Shown here in pieces: positions 1-13,108 of a stretch of DNA of 64,000 bases; the first letter of the stretch is position 1; every line of letters starts with the position of its first letter. A program made the position numbers and the translations under genes. Source of the stretch: Chionis minor (Eukaryota > Chordata > Aves > Charadriiformes > Chionididae); the NCBI GenBank assembly GCA_013398295.1, contig VZSF01006827.1, positions 1 through 64,000 on the forward strand, read 5' to 3'. The notes below the pieces were generated by a model, which saw only the letters and a program-made list of their open reading frames with translations, ran no database searches and had not been told where the DNA came from.

Positions 1-540
1 GCAGCCAAGGTTGCCCCCAACCTCAATGCCATCCACCAGTCCCTCTTTGTTTGTTAGTACTAGGTCCAGTAGTGCACCTCTCCTTGTTGGCACTTCCACC
101 TCCTGAGTCAGAAAGTTATCATCAATACACTGGAGGAACTTCCTGGACTGTACATGCCTGGCTGTGTAGCCTTCACAGCAGATACCGGGGTGGTTGAAGT
201 CCCCCATGAGGACCAAGGCCTGTGACTGTGAGGCAACTCTCAACTGTTTGTAGAAGGCCTCATCCACTTCCACATCCTTATCAGGTGACCTATAAGAGAC
301 CCCCACAACAGTGTTTCTCCTATCAGCGTGGCCTTTAATCCTAACCTACAAGCTCTCAAGTTGATTTTCATCCCCGCACCCAGGGAGAGCTCGATACATT
401 CCAGTTGTTCTCTTACATAACGAAGAACTCCACCACTTCACCTGGCTGGCCTTTTCTTTCCTAAAAAGAACATAGCCATCCATGACAGCATACCAGTCAT
501 GTGAGCTATCCCACCATGTCTCAGTAAATGGCAGTGTTTT
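1..540 (-). mobile_element. CR1 LINE ORF2 fragment, endonuclease domain (cut by the left edge of the window)
   Basis: Read on the minus strand this is the apurinic-like endonuclease domain of a CR1 non-LTR retrotransposon, which nicks target DNA to start reverse transcription. From the 5' side it shows ETWWDSSHDW and MDGY.LFRK (about 440-525), VREQLEC (about 390-410), VRIKG and VVGVSYR (about 300-345), GDFNHPGIC (about 190-215), then TRRGALLDLVLTNKEGL (about 45-95). The element runs off the window just before the expected SDH motif. It is dead. A TAG at 346-348 replaces the Trp codon of the usual ESLWVRIKG, and the frame shifts near 435 and near 385. From 345 to 1 the frame is open. The 5' end is truncated near 525-540, where similarity to CR1 fades. 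Identification rests on remembered family motifs. Confidence 0.93.
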
Positions 541-959
541 CTCAAGGGGGTTGTCAGTTCTGAAAGCATTTTCAATGTCGTCACTGGGATAGGATTTCAT
601 TGACATTTTCATTCCATTATTATTTAAAAATAGTAAATTGATAGGGTCTAAGAAGCTACCCTTCAGCCTTACTGTTTGAGAAACATGCATGGTAGTTAGT
701 TGTCTGTTGATCCTTGCTGTTTTGACAAAACACAGCAAATATGCCACACTCTGTTTGTAAGCATTAGTGAAATGCTGCCCAGAACTGGAGTTGGTAATTT
801 ACCAGGAACATGAGCTTTGTGTTGGATTTGTGCAGAGTGCACATCTGTTGCAGAAACCTAGACCTCTTTTTGTCTTCAAAGCACTTTGCAAATATCTAAC
901 CACATTGAATATTTCTTTGGAAAAAAACATGGGGCAACTTCACTGACATTAATGTGTTA
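541..959. other. Spacer between two CR1 insertions
   Basis: I see no gene, RNA or repeat here. The sequence is AT-rich and separates the 5'-truncated endonuclease fragment from the 3' end of a different CR1 copy. Because both are on the minus strand and the tail of the second lies upstream of the head of the first, they are independent insertions and not one interrupted element. Confidence 0.6.
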
Positions 960-1308
960 TCATAGAATCATAGAACGGTTTGAGTTGGAAGAGATCTTAA
1001 AGATCATCTAGTTCCAACCCCCCTGCAATGGGTGGAGATACTTTCCACTAGACCTTGTTGCTCAAAGCCCCATCCAGCTCAGTCTTGAGCATCTCCAGGG
1101 ATGTGGCATCCAGAGCTTCTCTGGGCAGCAGGTTCCAGTGTCTCACCACCTTCATAGTGAAAAATTTTGTCCTAATACCTAATACAAATGTATCATCTTT
1201 CAGTTTAAAACCATTACCCCTTGTCCTATCACTACACTCCCTGATAAAGAGTCCCTCCCCATCTTTCCTGTAGGGCCCTTGACGTACTGGAAGGGGCTAT
1301 AAGGTCTC
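960..1308 (-). mobile_element. CR1 LINE 3' end with ORF2 C-terminus and terminal ATTCTATG-type tail
   Basis: Minus strand. The last ~75 codons of CR1 ORF2 are open from about 1272 down to a native TAG at 1048-1050. They contain the conserved C-terminal run FFTMKVVRHWNLLPRE and a GALSNKV-stop ending. About 90 bp of 3' UTR follow, with the usual 'GGTTGGAACTAGATGATCTT' type segment and a tail of GTTCTATGATTCTATGAT at about 960-980. The 5' side is truncated near 1308. This is the part of the element whose 3' hairpin and tail are recognised by the reverse transcriptase in target-primed insertion. The ORF remnant has no promoter or upstream part and cannot encode a working enzyme. Confidence 0.95.
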
Positions 1309-4300
1309 CCTCATGGCTGCTTTGTGTTTGGGCAGTACAACTGTTGAATTCCATGTCTGAAGGAAAACTAACATTAAACATTTTTTACAAAGTACTGAAA
1401 GCATTTGGTAAGATCACAAAAGGAAAAGCACATTGAAAGCAAGATTAGAATAACTCAGAAAGTTGTGCCTCACAACTGTGGGCTCAGCTACCAAATTGTT
1501 TGGCATCCTTGACAGAGAGATGGCAACAGACATCACAGGTTGGTATCTACAAGACTGCCAGGATCTTTTGATTCCGGGACTTCTGTCAGCTGTCTCCCCA
1601 AATTTACTGTGATTCTTTATAAGCACTCTCTGAAAGGTTATCCAAGTCCTGCCATTTCCCCGCGAAGAGGAGGCTTACCACACAGACTCTGAATTTGCTG
1701 TGTGGCTGCTGCTGACCTATGAGCAGCATGTTAGACTTCTCCAGCCTGCATGTTCTGGAGGAAAATCACTGTTCCTAAACCTTGCAGTAGAAAATAGATT
1801 CCATGCCACTTGTGGCAGCTGCAGTTCGTATGGACGATTGGTTAGAATGGATAAAAACAGATTTCCCAAACCAACTGTATTCAATGCAACATATTTTTCA
1901 CATGTTTAATGGAACAGAAATTTTTATTTTAAGAGGCATTTATGAGCACTGTTAGCTCTCTGCCTAGGGAGTGCAGACCTGGTAGGAGGGAGAGCTAGCA
2001 GGTGTAAGAATAAAATTAGTTTTATCATAAAATTGGAAAGGAATTCAGATTTTCTCTCCCTACTTTTGCCCTTAATGAAATACAGTCATGAGGCATAGAA
2101 CGTCCTCCTGTGCACATCTACATCACAGCTCAACCCTGTTCTGGGGAGTTCAGGCAAAAGCACTCTACTTCAGTGTCTGGCACAAGTAACTGCTGGTATT
2201 GTAGTCTTAGGCTTAAGCCAATACTATCAAAAAGAAAAATTCTTCATTATCAGCCCTGGAAGGTTCCTTCATATCTATTTGTGCTTCAGGAAGTCAGAGA
2301 ACCTTTAGCACTTCTGCAGTGAAAACTTGCAGTCTCAGCATAGGACATGTGGCATCGTCTCCCCTGCCCTCATACACTGGTGCCCAGTTTAGTTAAAGCG
2401 GAGATTTACATTTTCTTTAACTAAAGGAATATGCACCAGAAATAGAAAAAAAAAAAGTCTGAAAATAGCTTTGTTGTCACTACATTCCTCTTCATCAGTG
2501 TGGTGAAGCAAAAGGAAGTTAGCAGACCTCTTATCTTACTTCAGATATGTTCACACAACACTTGTTAATGTCGCCTTGCAACCACAGCGGATGGATTCAG
2601 AGAGCATCAGCACTGCGTTTTTTCTGAGAATATAGTTAGTTGGTGTCTGTTTGTTCATGTTGCAAGGAGGATGAACAACTGGTTTCTGTGAAAAATTAAG
2701 TTCAGCTTTAACTACATATTTGTAACCATGCCCAATGTGATACTCAGATTTACTGCAAACATTTGGGCCCAAATATCAGACAAGAGATCTTATTAATACA
2801 GACTATTTCAGAATTTCATTCTATTTCATCATTTTTACCAGTTTGGAGCAGTGGTAAATGCTCATTCTCTTGGAAGAATGAACAAGAATATTCCTTCTTG
2901 GCCAAACTTTGAGAAGAACATTTTAATCCTAACTTTTCTGTTCTCCAAACAAAGGGAAAGGTCAAGAAAGAGATGACTTGTGCTTCAGCCCTTTTTAAGG
3001 CTGAAGTTCAGGTGAGGTAAAAAAAAAATTGTTTTTTTTCTAAATTCAATTAATTTTGCAAGCTAGAAAAATACACAACCCCATACAGAAAAATAGAGAA
3101 TCAATTTCTAACCAAATAGGAAAATAAACACATCAAGAGTGGGAAAAATTATGCCTCCCAGCAAGAGGAGTAGGAAGGAGGAAGATGAGTAAAGCTCTCT
3201 GAAAATAAAAGAGCAGATAGAAATTGAGAATCATAGGGGATGGATAAATAAGCAATAAGGTTACAAGTTCACAAGCCCACCCGGCAGGCACTATTAGGAC
3301 TTTAATTTGCTACAATCACCAGTGTACGTGGTGTGTGTTTACTTCAAGGGGAAGGAAGTCGATTTTCTGCTTCTGACTAAATATGCCACCGACATATCAT
3401 GATGCCTGGCCGAATTCACCAAAGCATGTCTTTGCTGCTCTTCATTGGATTGTGTTCAGAGACAGTTGTGGTACCTGTTAAAGTACTTTAATGAATCTGA
3501 TACTCATGAATGGTGCTGAAATGACAGCCTTGGAAATTGAAGTCTTCTATCAAACTACAGAACTTGCACAGTATGGATGAAAAGAGTGCCAACTTCTGCC
3601 ATGCTATCCTCTCAAAGTGTCTCAAATTTAACCTGGAAAAATTATTTCTGGTTGTAGCAGCACTTCAGCCTCAATGTCTGGTCATTTCTTCCTACTTCAG
3701 ATGTAATTGCCAGCAAGTGTCTGGGTTATCTTGGCGATTTTGTACTGCAGACGGAGCTGGGCAAGACATTTTCAACAGAATTATTTCTTATCAGAAAAAA
3801 CAGTTGCATTGAAATCATAAGTGTTCTGGTAAAATATAAAAACTGCAACATTCTCAAAAAGCAAGTGCTGACACAAAATGCTTTTTTTATATATTTCATT
3901 TACATTTCTTTAGAATCCCATATTGCCATAATTGCATGATTATTTTCTATGTAATACAGCTTATATCATGTACCAGATGTTGGTATTCTTGAAATTAAGT
4001 ATTTTATTTTATAAAATTGAAGCATTTCAGTGCTTCTAAAATGTGTGATTTCTGAATTTCAATAGCAAGGTTAATTTCAAAAAGGGGATTTTATTTTGAC
4101 AGAATAATAAGAATAAAAAAGTCCAAATTCAATGAGTTAAAATCTTTTTTGTTGTTGTTGTTTTCCTTTTTTTCCCCTATCTTTAACATTTTTTGGTAAG
4201 GGAAGATAGCAGCCCTTTTTCTATGTACTCTATGTTAGGCAATAGTGACCTGGGAAGTTGGAGGGAAAGAGAGACTTTGAGGCAAATATAAAGTGTTGCT

Positions 4301-7300
4301 TAAACTATGTCATTCAAGAACATTTTGGAAATATTGGGGCCTCGGGCCAAGGTAGAAGGAAAATAGTCTAGTTAGTATTACAAGTTATTTATCTATTATT
4401 TATCTACTTTATTCCTTTGCTTAATGGTCAAATCTGAGCTGGTTTTAGTGATGGGAGGGCGAGGAAGGGCTGTCATCTGCAGAGTACAGAGAAGAGACCT
4501 CACTTTCTGCTTTCTGCAAAGGAGACTATGGCAGGAGAGGAGAGGGTGGAAGATGGGCCCTCTGGTGTAGTCACAGAGCTGAGGGAGGGGAAGGAGGCTT
4601 TGCTGAAAGCAAAACAGAATGAGCGATGAGAAAGGTAAGGAGGCTAAAATACCAACATACCAATTGTGCATCTCTCTTCTTGAAAAAAGATGATGTTGGC
4701 TTAAATGATAGGTTGAAAAAAAGAAACAGAAGAAATATTCCCTTAAGGAGGTGTCTGAGATTTGGTACAGCAGACCTTTACACAGAAAAACAATGTTCAT
4801 GGTATGTACCAGCTGATAGCTGTTCTCTCTTCTGACCTTTATTTTCAGGTGTGAGGACAGACCTGAAAGCTCACTCCTGGCTTTTCCATTTGAGAGTTAT
4901 CTTTCTCTCCCACATATCACATACCTACAAAGCAGTACTCAACCATTACCTTCACCAAAGACAAAACTATTATTTCATTCTTGGTATACTCACTCTCACT
5001 ATACTTGATTTCTTCAAGCACTCTTATCAAATGGTGCACTACACAACAATTTTTTTTTTTCCAGAGTAAAAACTTGTGGACCTGCCAGCCATTATTCCAT
5101 CTTATTGCTTTCTGGAATAAGCTGTTTTATGAAAAGAGATGCAACTTTCAAAGTAAGGCATAGTTCATGCCTTACAGATTTTAGAAGACAAAAAAACCAG
5201 TGAGCAATTAGTTCAAAGATAGAAGTGGCATAACTTGCCAACCCATGGGCACGACTGGCCACATGTAGTCATTTTAACTATGTCAAGTAGCCCATTTGTT
5301 CCTCTCACTTCTAGTCCTTCAGTGCCCAGATCAGTCATTGTGGGTATCATAATTCAAGTAGGGTTTGAAAGTGCAAAACAGAGTAACCTAGAGGGTCAGT
5401 CCTGGAACTATGTTTATTACACAGCAGTGTTAACTTGCGTCTTCAAAAATAGTTTTCTACCATTGCTCCTCTCCAAAAACAGAGTTCGAAAAACATCTGT
5501 CCTTTTGGTGAGACACAGACATGGCTGCCTGCATGGTAATGTTGTGGGACCCAGTACCACCTGGATGACTAGATGTTGTGGTCAATTCCTGACTAGTCTT
5601 GTCAGGCCAACTGTGAATAACTGAAATTCTGTCATTATGAGCATACCTGGATTTGGTTTTACACTTCTTCAGGTTTTAAAAACCCAGGCTTGAGCAGCAT
5701 CCTCTGTTAGCTCTCTGCAATTTGGTAGTGCAATGACAGATCAGAAGCAAGGTCACAGACCCCGTATGATATCTGTCTCCTGCACAGGTCCTGTTTTATG
5801 GGACTATGTAAAATCAAAGCACCAAGAAGGATCACATTGGGTTTAGTGGGTTGGTTGATTTTTCAAATTTCAAGAATTAATGCAAAGCTAGTGTGAATCC
5901 ATCACAGGGTACCTGAGGTCACACATCCTGCATCTTCCTGTGGAGCTAAGGAACAAAGGAGGTCTCCTATCCTCCAAAATATTGTCTCAGATAGGCTTCT
6001 TATCCAACAGTTGTACAATGCTCCTTGTATCCCCTGCTAATACAGCTTTCTGCCAATCTGTGGAAACAGTACAATTGAAATGCAGGAGTTGACCTTGCTG
6101 ATGAGACCTCATCAACTTAGAATAGCAATGTACATCCTACAAGGCATGATGTAGTCACTTGATGGGGCTGTCTGCCTACAAAAGTTCTAATCCTAGTAAT
6201 GCACAGGAAGATTTTCCTATGACAGCCCCTCATTAGGGGCTAAACTCTCTCAAAGTGTGTTCTTGTTCTTTTTGTCATTTGTTGATGGGACTGAGAGATG
6301 GTGCATGTGCAATTGACATAGCCTTCGTATGCTGTATCATCCCAGCACCATTGAGACAGAAGCAGTACTGTTCTCAGGACTAGTGAGATTATGCCCATAG
6401 ACACTGACTGATCGGCCTTGTTGTCACCCAAATGTCCAGACCACATCTGTGTTTTCAGTGATAGTTAAAATTGAATGAAAAGTGAACTCTTGCACCTGCT
6501 GTGTGGGGTGTCCAGAGCTGGTCTGGACCTCCTGGTTCAGTCTACCTGGACTAATCTGCCAAAGCTCCTACCTCAGACTGGTCTTCTCACAACTAAACCC
6601 TCTGAGCCAGCCCAGTGGCTCTAGGGCTCAGCTTCTTCTACCTCAACCCTTGAAGTGGTCCAACCATATTCACACACTGACCACCATACAGTCCTTCAGC
6701 TGGCTGCTGCATCCATGTGTGGCTTCTGCAGCCCTTCCTCTGGGATCATCACAGGGTGTCACACAGATAAGCTGTATTTCAAGCTAAATAGAGCTCCTCC
6801 CCCTCTTAAATGAAGCTCAGGTCATTACCAATCAGTTCCCTACTTGGGAGGGGATGTGACAGCCCTCATCCTTTGAGGACTAGGAGTCATCCTCTCCCTC
6901 CACTGGAACATGATGACAATCTTTAGGTTGAGATTCTCCACAGCACAGCTTTTGGGCTATAGCCTGTCTAAGACCACGCATAGTGTTTCTTTTCTCTATT
7001 TTGAAGTTACTAATAGACTCTCACTACAGTGACCTATAATTGGAGTTGTGCTAGATCTAAATTAAATTCAAAACTGACTAGTAAACAGGTTGTTTTGCAC
7101 AGGTATTTCATGCATGCCAATAGCTATAATTATGTAGAAGTGTGTGAAATTCATACATATTTAAATATTTGGCAATAGACACCATGTTGTTCCTTTCAGA
7201 ACTCAAGCTATCTCAGAAATGGCTGAGTTAACATTACCTCATTGTTCAGGAGCAACAAGATTATTTTGCTGCATTGTTATGATTCTTAACTTGCCATGGT

Positions 7301-9929
7301 TGTTTCCGTTTTCCCTTTGTCTATTTCTTGTGGCTGATGAAACCCATGCAGATCTGAAAAGCTGCAGAACCGCATTGTCTGCATATTCCTTTTGCTGTTT
7401 CTCATCCGAAAACAGTACCTCCTGGCACCTGGAAAACCATCACAGATGCAGAACAGGTGATCTCTACAGAATGCTATTCAAAGTGAACAGTCTGCCAGGC
7501 CCATAGACAACAAAACACACTGCTGACTCCAGCTGGAGCAAGCGATTACTTTGATAACAAATTAAAACAGGCTCAGAAATTGGAAATTAAGGAGTTATGC
7601 AAAGATGAATAAACTCTTCAGATGGCCCCAATTTTGCACAAGTCTGTCTAACACATGTGCTATAAATTGGTGCTCTTCATTAATACCGACTGTTTAGCCA
7701 CCAATATCATTCAAGGGGACAAATCAGGATCCGGCTCCTTGTGCAATGCTAACTTCCATCCTGATTGAGGAGACCATTTTCTCTTAACATGTTCAGAGCA
7801 CTTCTTTGGGATCTTAAAAATTCTTTATGTGTCATTTTGCTTCTTGCATATGCAGACAATTGTAATGCTCAATTTAAAAATGTTCATATATTTTCTGTCT
7901 ATGGGATTTTTACAGCACCGGATAATTCCTGCATGATTACTGTTTTTAATAACCACATAATTACTGTATTAATCAGAACTGTCCTGTTGGCTTCTGTGTG
8001 ACACAGAAGGGCAGAAGCAAGATAGAGATAAAGATATGCAATATTTAAAAGAGCCCTGTGACATTTTTTTGTGTTCACTTTGAAATATGGTGCACATAGA
8101 GATCAAAACACAGGAACTGCCTTAGCAAATATCATCCCAGAAGTCCATTGAGCCCAATGTCTTTCAACAATAATGAATTTTCAAGAATTGGAAGAAGGTA
8201 TAATCTGTGTAGCTATCAAAAATGACAGCTAGAAAGACAAAGTGCTAATATGGGAGTATTCAGGAATCCAACCATACGCACAAGACCTTGCGGTGTGAGG
8301 GGACACACAAACACAGAAGAGAGCCATCCTTCCCCAAGAGTTAATATTTTCGACAATGTTGAATTGATTTTGAGACTGGAAAATAAAAGGGAAATTTGGA
8401 AAATGGCTACAGATTTTGTGAGATGACGAAAGGTGAATTGCAAAGGACAGAAAGGAAGAAAAGTATCAAAAAAAGTCAACTAGTGCAAAATATGGTGTTT
8501 GTATTACTCGATGCCTTAAGGAAAAAACTTTCCTAGAGTTGAGTGCACTTCTTGTTGGGTGCTCTTCTTCCAAAATCTTGGGAGGATGAAAGTGTCTATA
8601 CAGGACAATTGATGTGTAAAGATACCCAGGCTCTCTAAGTAAGGCAGTGTTGCAATAAACTCATGTCATGTTCACACAGCGCTCAGCACATGTAAATTAG
8701 TGCAAGATGCAGCACTGCTCCTTTTAACCACCATGCAGCCATACCAACACATTTGGAGCTGGGCTGGGGATACCCCACACTGAGACAAGTTGCTTGTGGA
8801 AACGTACCAACATGGACTGAAGTCCAGGTTTGCCAGACACAGTGTGCTCAGAGCAGGTGCCAAGAAGACGCAGAGCCAAGCTCTTCAAAGTCACTTTTGT
8901 CTTGCTCAGAAGAGGCAAGGAGGAGCAGAAGTGGGCGCTGGGCTGAGCACGGGTGTACATCTCCAGTGAGCAGTTAGGACAGAAGCGGAGCACTCCCAGT
9001 CGCCAGGTTTATTGCAGCCATCAGGACTGGCTGCAGAAAAACTGTGTTGCAAAACAGCTTGAAATTATCAAATGCAGGCCCTAAGGTATTGTCGGTTATG
9101 ATTAAGAGCATTAAGAAGTCCTCTTAACATATAAAAATTTAAAAGCAACCACAGTGTTTAATTCTAAGTCACTGCCTTTACTCCTAAAGACTGAATATGT
9201 CAGAGTAAAGACAAATTTCCTTTCTGCTTTTGATATCTGCTTGAGCCCTTTATATTTCTTCTTAGGAGAGTTGGCAATGCTTTCTCCCAGCTGCTCAATT
9301 TTCCTTTACTGCAGGCATACATAAGCAGGAGAGATGCTCAGCATTTGGCATCTGAACCCCACACCCAAGAGGCATGCTTTAATGTATGTGAACCCTGAAA
9401 GGAAGGTTAGTTTCATTAGTGGGATTAGGAAAACATCCCCTGGTTTGGTTTGATCATCCCCTAGTTGGGTCTGATTGTATGAATCTGAAATAGAAAGCAG
9501 AATCTTTGGGTTTTGTTCTGGTTTTTTGGGTTTTTTTTAAACTGACTTTGATGGACAGTTCCTTTTTATAATGTACAAATAATCTTTGTGACCCTGATAA
9601 GCAGGTCTGATGATACTCAGCTGAGTAATGTACCAGAACTGAAATTTCCATCTACTTGATGTTTTGCACAGGGCTTTTGATGAAGTCACTGTCACCTGCT
9701 ATTAACTTAATATCGAGTCTTAATAGGGTCCTTTTCTTTCCATCTTCACACTGTTGGGGTCCGAATTAATTACTAAAGGAAAAAAAAATCTTCACATAAA
9801 TCCTTAAGCTTCACGGGAAGGAAAAAGTTTCCAGTGCTAGTTGAGATCTAATGGCTCATTAGGAATGTCTGTCTCAACTAGGCATCACTGCTGTCCCTCC
9901 CCTTTCATGTACCTTTCATAAAGACACTT
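1309..9929. other. Long stretch without recognisable gene or named repeat
   Basis: About 8.6 kb of AT-rich single-copy-looking sequence. Open frames up to 134 codons occur on both strands but have no recognisable domain, no phylogenetically familiar motif and low-complexity or stop-flanked translations, as expected by chance. Small simple tracts are present, for example an A-run near 2440-2455, a T-rich stretch with GTT repeats near 4145-4175 and a T-run near 5050-5061. The segment 5.2-6.8 kb and the GC-richer 8.67-9.0 kb could be decayed repeats I cannot name. I see no tRNA, snRNA or CpG-island-like segment. Confidence 0.5.
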
Positions 9930-10035
9930 GAAAATGTGCTTAACTTTAAGCTAGTGCACAGTTAAGTGCAAAAAGATATCTGATGTATCTGAAGTTAAGC
10001 ACACGCTTAAGCAATTTGCTCAATCGGAGCCATAT
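9930..10035 (+). repeat. Old dispersed element with GTTAAGCACATGCTTAAG-like core (copy 1)
   Basis: GAAGTTAAGCACACGCTTAA followed by GCAATTTGCTCAATCGGAGCC (about 9990-10030) matches an ancient amniote dispersed repeat known for the phrase 'AAAGTTAAGCACATGCTTAAG...TTTGC.GGATC.GGGCC'. A reverse-oriented half, TGTGCTTAACTTTAAGC, lies just before it at about 9935-9955, so the segment is locally inverted. The family assignment is from memory and edges are approximate. See the copies near 19.7, 21.4, 33.9 and 62.7 kb. Confidence 0.5.
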
Positions 10036-10894
10036 CCTGGGCAAGGGAAAACATCTTCATAATGTTTCTTGATGATTTGGCTTTATTCACAGCCTGGCTG
10101 AATGCTCTCATCTTTGCTTTGCCTCACGAACATTAACTGGCAGCTTTAGAGAGATAATCAGGGAGATTGACTCAGAACTGAAGGGTACATGATAATGGAA
10201 TCAGATTTACCTACAGATGCTAAAATCTTTATCCTTGGAGACTCTGCATGGACAAAAGGCATTAACAAATGAAAACACACTTTCTTTTCTTCTTAAAAGG
10301 AGCATAGTTCTAATGGTAGATACATATATACACATCAAATATATATATTGACTTACAGAAGATTAACAAGTATAAAGATGTTGATTTTACATCAGTCACT
10401 TAACTCTAGAGGGTCTTATTCTGTGGAGCACTGTGTTTGTGTTAGGGTCAGTCTATTAAAATTATCATTAACAGTAACAAGAATAGGAAATAATTTTATA
10501 TTGCTTGGGGAAAAAGCATACTTAAAATGCAAATTTGCATTGCAAAAATATTTTACTATTGTTCCCTCGCTTTCTCTTAATGCTCTAATGACCAGGGGTT
10601 TAAAGACAGCTATAAACAGCTAAAGTATGCTCTAAGCCATCCTTTTTTTTTTTGTGTGCTAGCAGATATGTTGTATATCTAAAAAGGAAACAAGTGGCAA
10701 CCCAGTCTGCAGTCTGTTTTGAAGGAATATATGACAGGTTTCTGTTATGAGGTATTTACTCCTCCTCAATTCTGTGCTTGCTTTGGGTGTATGTTTGAAT
10801 TACGTACTACTTTGCTGTAGAGAGGGATAATTTCACTGAAACTAGTGGAGTCAAGCTTTCTCGCAAACGGGCTGAACTTGATAATTTTCTGTCT

Positions 10895-11005
10895 TATCCT
10901 GGTGGTACTATTCATTTGGCATTTTACAGATGGTGAAATGGAGACATTGCTTTGCAGAGGGGCTTTGTCAAAGTCTTTCTCATCACCCTTTTCAACACCC
11001 CTTAT
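10895..11005 (-). repeat. MIR-like SINE fragment
   Basis: The run CATTTTACAGATGGTGAAATGGAGACA with the following 'AGAGGGGCTTTGTCAAAGTC' is the reverse complement of the MIR core and its downstream part ('CTCAGTTTCCTCATCTGTAAAATG'). MIR-type CORE-SINEs are tRNA-derived and date back to early amniotes; only decayed pieces remain in birds. There is no intact A or B box. Edges approximate. Confidence 0.5.
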
Positions 11006-12214
11006 ATTATAACAAAATAGGAGATCACACGTTTAGAGCACTCTGTCTTTTCTTTGGCAAGCAATAGTCTTTCCAGTAAACTCTACTGAAGATGAGTCAA
11101 AACCAGTAAACACATCACTTCCCATAGAAACATACATCCTGGCTCATACAACAGTGGCTTCAAATCAGGTTTAGACCTTTGATATCATCACAGGGACTAC
11201 TGAATGTTACCAAAGTGTAAATAAAAGGTAATAAGTGTTTCTTTCTATTATAAAAACAACTTCCCATGAAAATAGGGTTTGCTGTATGGAGTTGGTGATT
11301 CCCACATTTATTTATTTATATTTATGTGCTGCGCATTGGGGCATATCTTTTGCTTCTGTACAAAAGTTCAATTCCCTCTAAAAAGAGTTGCCAAATGCTG
11401 AAAAAAACCCAAACCACAAAACAAAAAACAACACCCCAGAACCACACACAACAGAAATAGGGGAGCTGCTCTGAATTTAACTTTGTTGCCTCAGGACAAG
11501 GTTGTCATCCCAACCCCCAGGACATGCTCTGGGAGGTTCCTGGGGCTGACCAGGGGGTAAGATACAGCTCTGGATCAGTGAGAGCATGAGGCAATGCCCT
11601 TTGTAACCAGTTCTGAGCGCACAGAGATTGCCACCATGCTGCAGCTTCCCTTTCAACTGAGGCTAAGCCAGAAATCTTTCCTGGTTTGGATTCACAAAGA
11701 GTTCCTACTTTTTCAGGCGCACTCACAGAAAATTGCTTCTTCAGTTTTTTCTGTGTTGTTGCAATGTCAGCTTGAGCCTGGTCCCATCCAGCCGCATCAG
11801 TCAAACTGAGCTCCACAACATGACATAACCTGACACAGCTGACACAGCCAGGTGTTACAAACCAGTGGACACCATGGTTCACAAACTATTCAAATTACTT
11901 TCAGATACATATCCTACCTCTCTGCTCAAATCCTTCCCAGCTGTCTCTTTTCTCAGCTCCGTATGAATCAGGGTTAGAGGAAAAAGAAGGGGGGGAAATG
12001 GGGGAGGAAAGAAAGAGACAGGAGAGAAAACATCCCGTCTGGCAAAAATGAAAAAAAACCCAACACACCTGAATTCTTGCAAACCATATTGCCTGCAAAA
12101 TTAACTCTTTGAAGGAGGCTCACCACAGCTCCAAGCTTCTTTCAGGCTTACTAGGGGAGGCTTGCAAATATCTCAGCTGCAAATGCATATTTATTAAATG
12201 TTCATGGTCTGCAG
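11006..12214. other. No gene recognised
   Basis: The longest frame here, 125 codons on the minus strand at 11505-11882, has no recognisable domain and overlaps an opposing open frame of similar quality, so I do not call it. An A/C-rich simple stretch sits at about 11398-11455 and a purine-rich stretch at about 11975-12030. Confidence 0.45.
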
Positions 12215-12292
12215 TACTGGATACAATAACAACAACAATAATAAACATAAATAATAATTATTATTATAATTATTATTATAATAATAATCTCA
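12215..12292. repeat. (ATT)n/(AAT)n microsatellite with perfect palindrome
   Basis: Interrupted AAC, AAT and ATT triplets. Positions 12269-12288 read ATTATTATTATAATAATAAT, which is its own reverse complement, and the preceding 30 bases are nearly self-complementary too. It can extrude a hairpin or cruciform. Such arrays are length-polymorphic. Confidence 0.9.
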
Positions 12293-12524
12293 AGTTCATA
12301 AGGTGTTATAAGAACAAAAACTTGGAACAATTCTACAAACCTGGAAATAATCAAGTTGGCAACACCAAAGAGCCAGACAGCCAGGCTGGATAATAACCCA
12401 TGCCTGGGCATGACGTAGCCGTAGTGAGCTGTGTCCCACTGAAGCCAGTGAGATGATCAATAGGAACTGTTGCTCACCAGCACCAGGTTGAGGTGATACT
12501 TGGTGCATAGTAAAACCAGCCTGA

Positions 12525-12650
12525 CATCCTCCATTTTGCAGAACACAAAATGTGGGTTGTGGAGATGAAGTGACTTGCTGAATGTCATGCAACAAGTCTG
12601 TGGCAGAGTCAGAAATTCAGGAATGAATTTTGTTAACCAGCTAGCCATCA
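12525..12650 (-). repeat. MIR-like SINE fragment
   Basis: 'CCATTTTGCAGAACACAAAAT...GAAGTGACTTGCTGAATGTCATGCAACAAGTCTGTGGCAGAGTCAG' follows, in order, the reverse-complement MIR landmarks: T(T)ACAGATGAGGAAACTGAGG, AAGTGACTTGCCCAAGGTCA, CACAGCTAG and TGGCAGAGC. Sequence is diverged, with no intact polymerase III promoter. Edges approximate. Confidence 0.7.
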
Positions 12651-13108
12651 ATCACCTTGGGGGAAGGGGGAGATACCCAACTTCCAGTGAAGGTCAGTGA
12701 GTGCTGAATGGCTCACGTTTCCCATTACTGCGGGAAATCTCCCCCTCAGAATGTAAGTGCTAAAAAATGCCACCTCCCTCCTGAATATAAATCTCTATGA
12801 TTCTCTTCTGCGCTTAATTATAATGGTCTGAAGCAGGAGAAATAGGTTGGAAGTCAATGGATTTAAACCTCCTTAGTCAAGAGCAGAATTCACCCTACAA
12901 CCTTCGTGTCTTTACTTTTATTTTTTGTCAAAACCAAATAAAAATATGGGAGAAACCAGCACCATAGGCCATTAAGCAGCATTTTTGACTGGTCCTTAAT
13001 ACAGCATGTGTAAGCGAGCCCGCAGTCCTCCCCCGAGGTTTGTGCTCCTTTTATCTATTATAGACATTCTCTGTGGGATGAATCTCTCTGTTCCAATTTA
13101 TTTGTAAG

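Noticed and set aside
4396..4800. 134-codon minus-strand frame
   Set aside because: Low-complexity Leu/Ser/Phe-rich translation of pyrimidine-rich DNA; overlapped by an opposing frame.
5235..6787. Possible endogenous retrovirus or LTR
   Set aside because: No reverse transcriptase, gag or env motif, no paired LTRs and no primer-binding-site match that I can see.
11505..11882. 125-codon minus-strand frame
   Set aside because: No recognisable domain, overlaps an opposing open frame, and no splice or promoter context.
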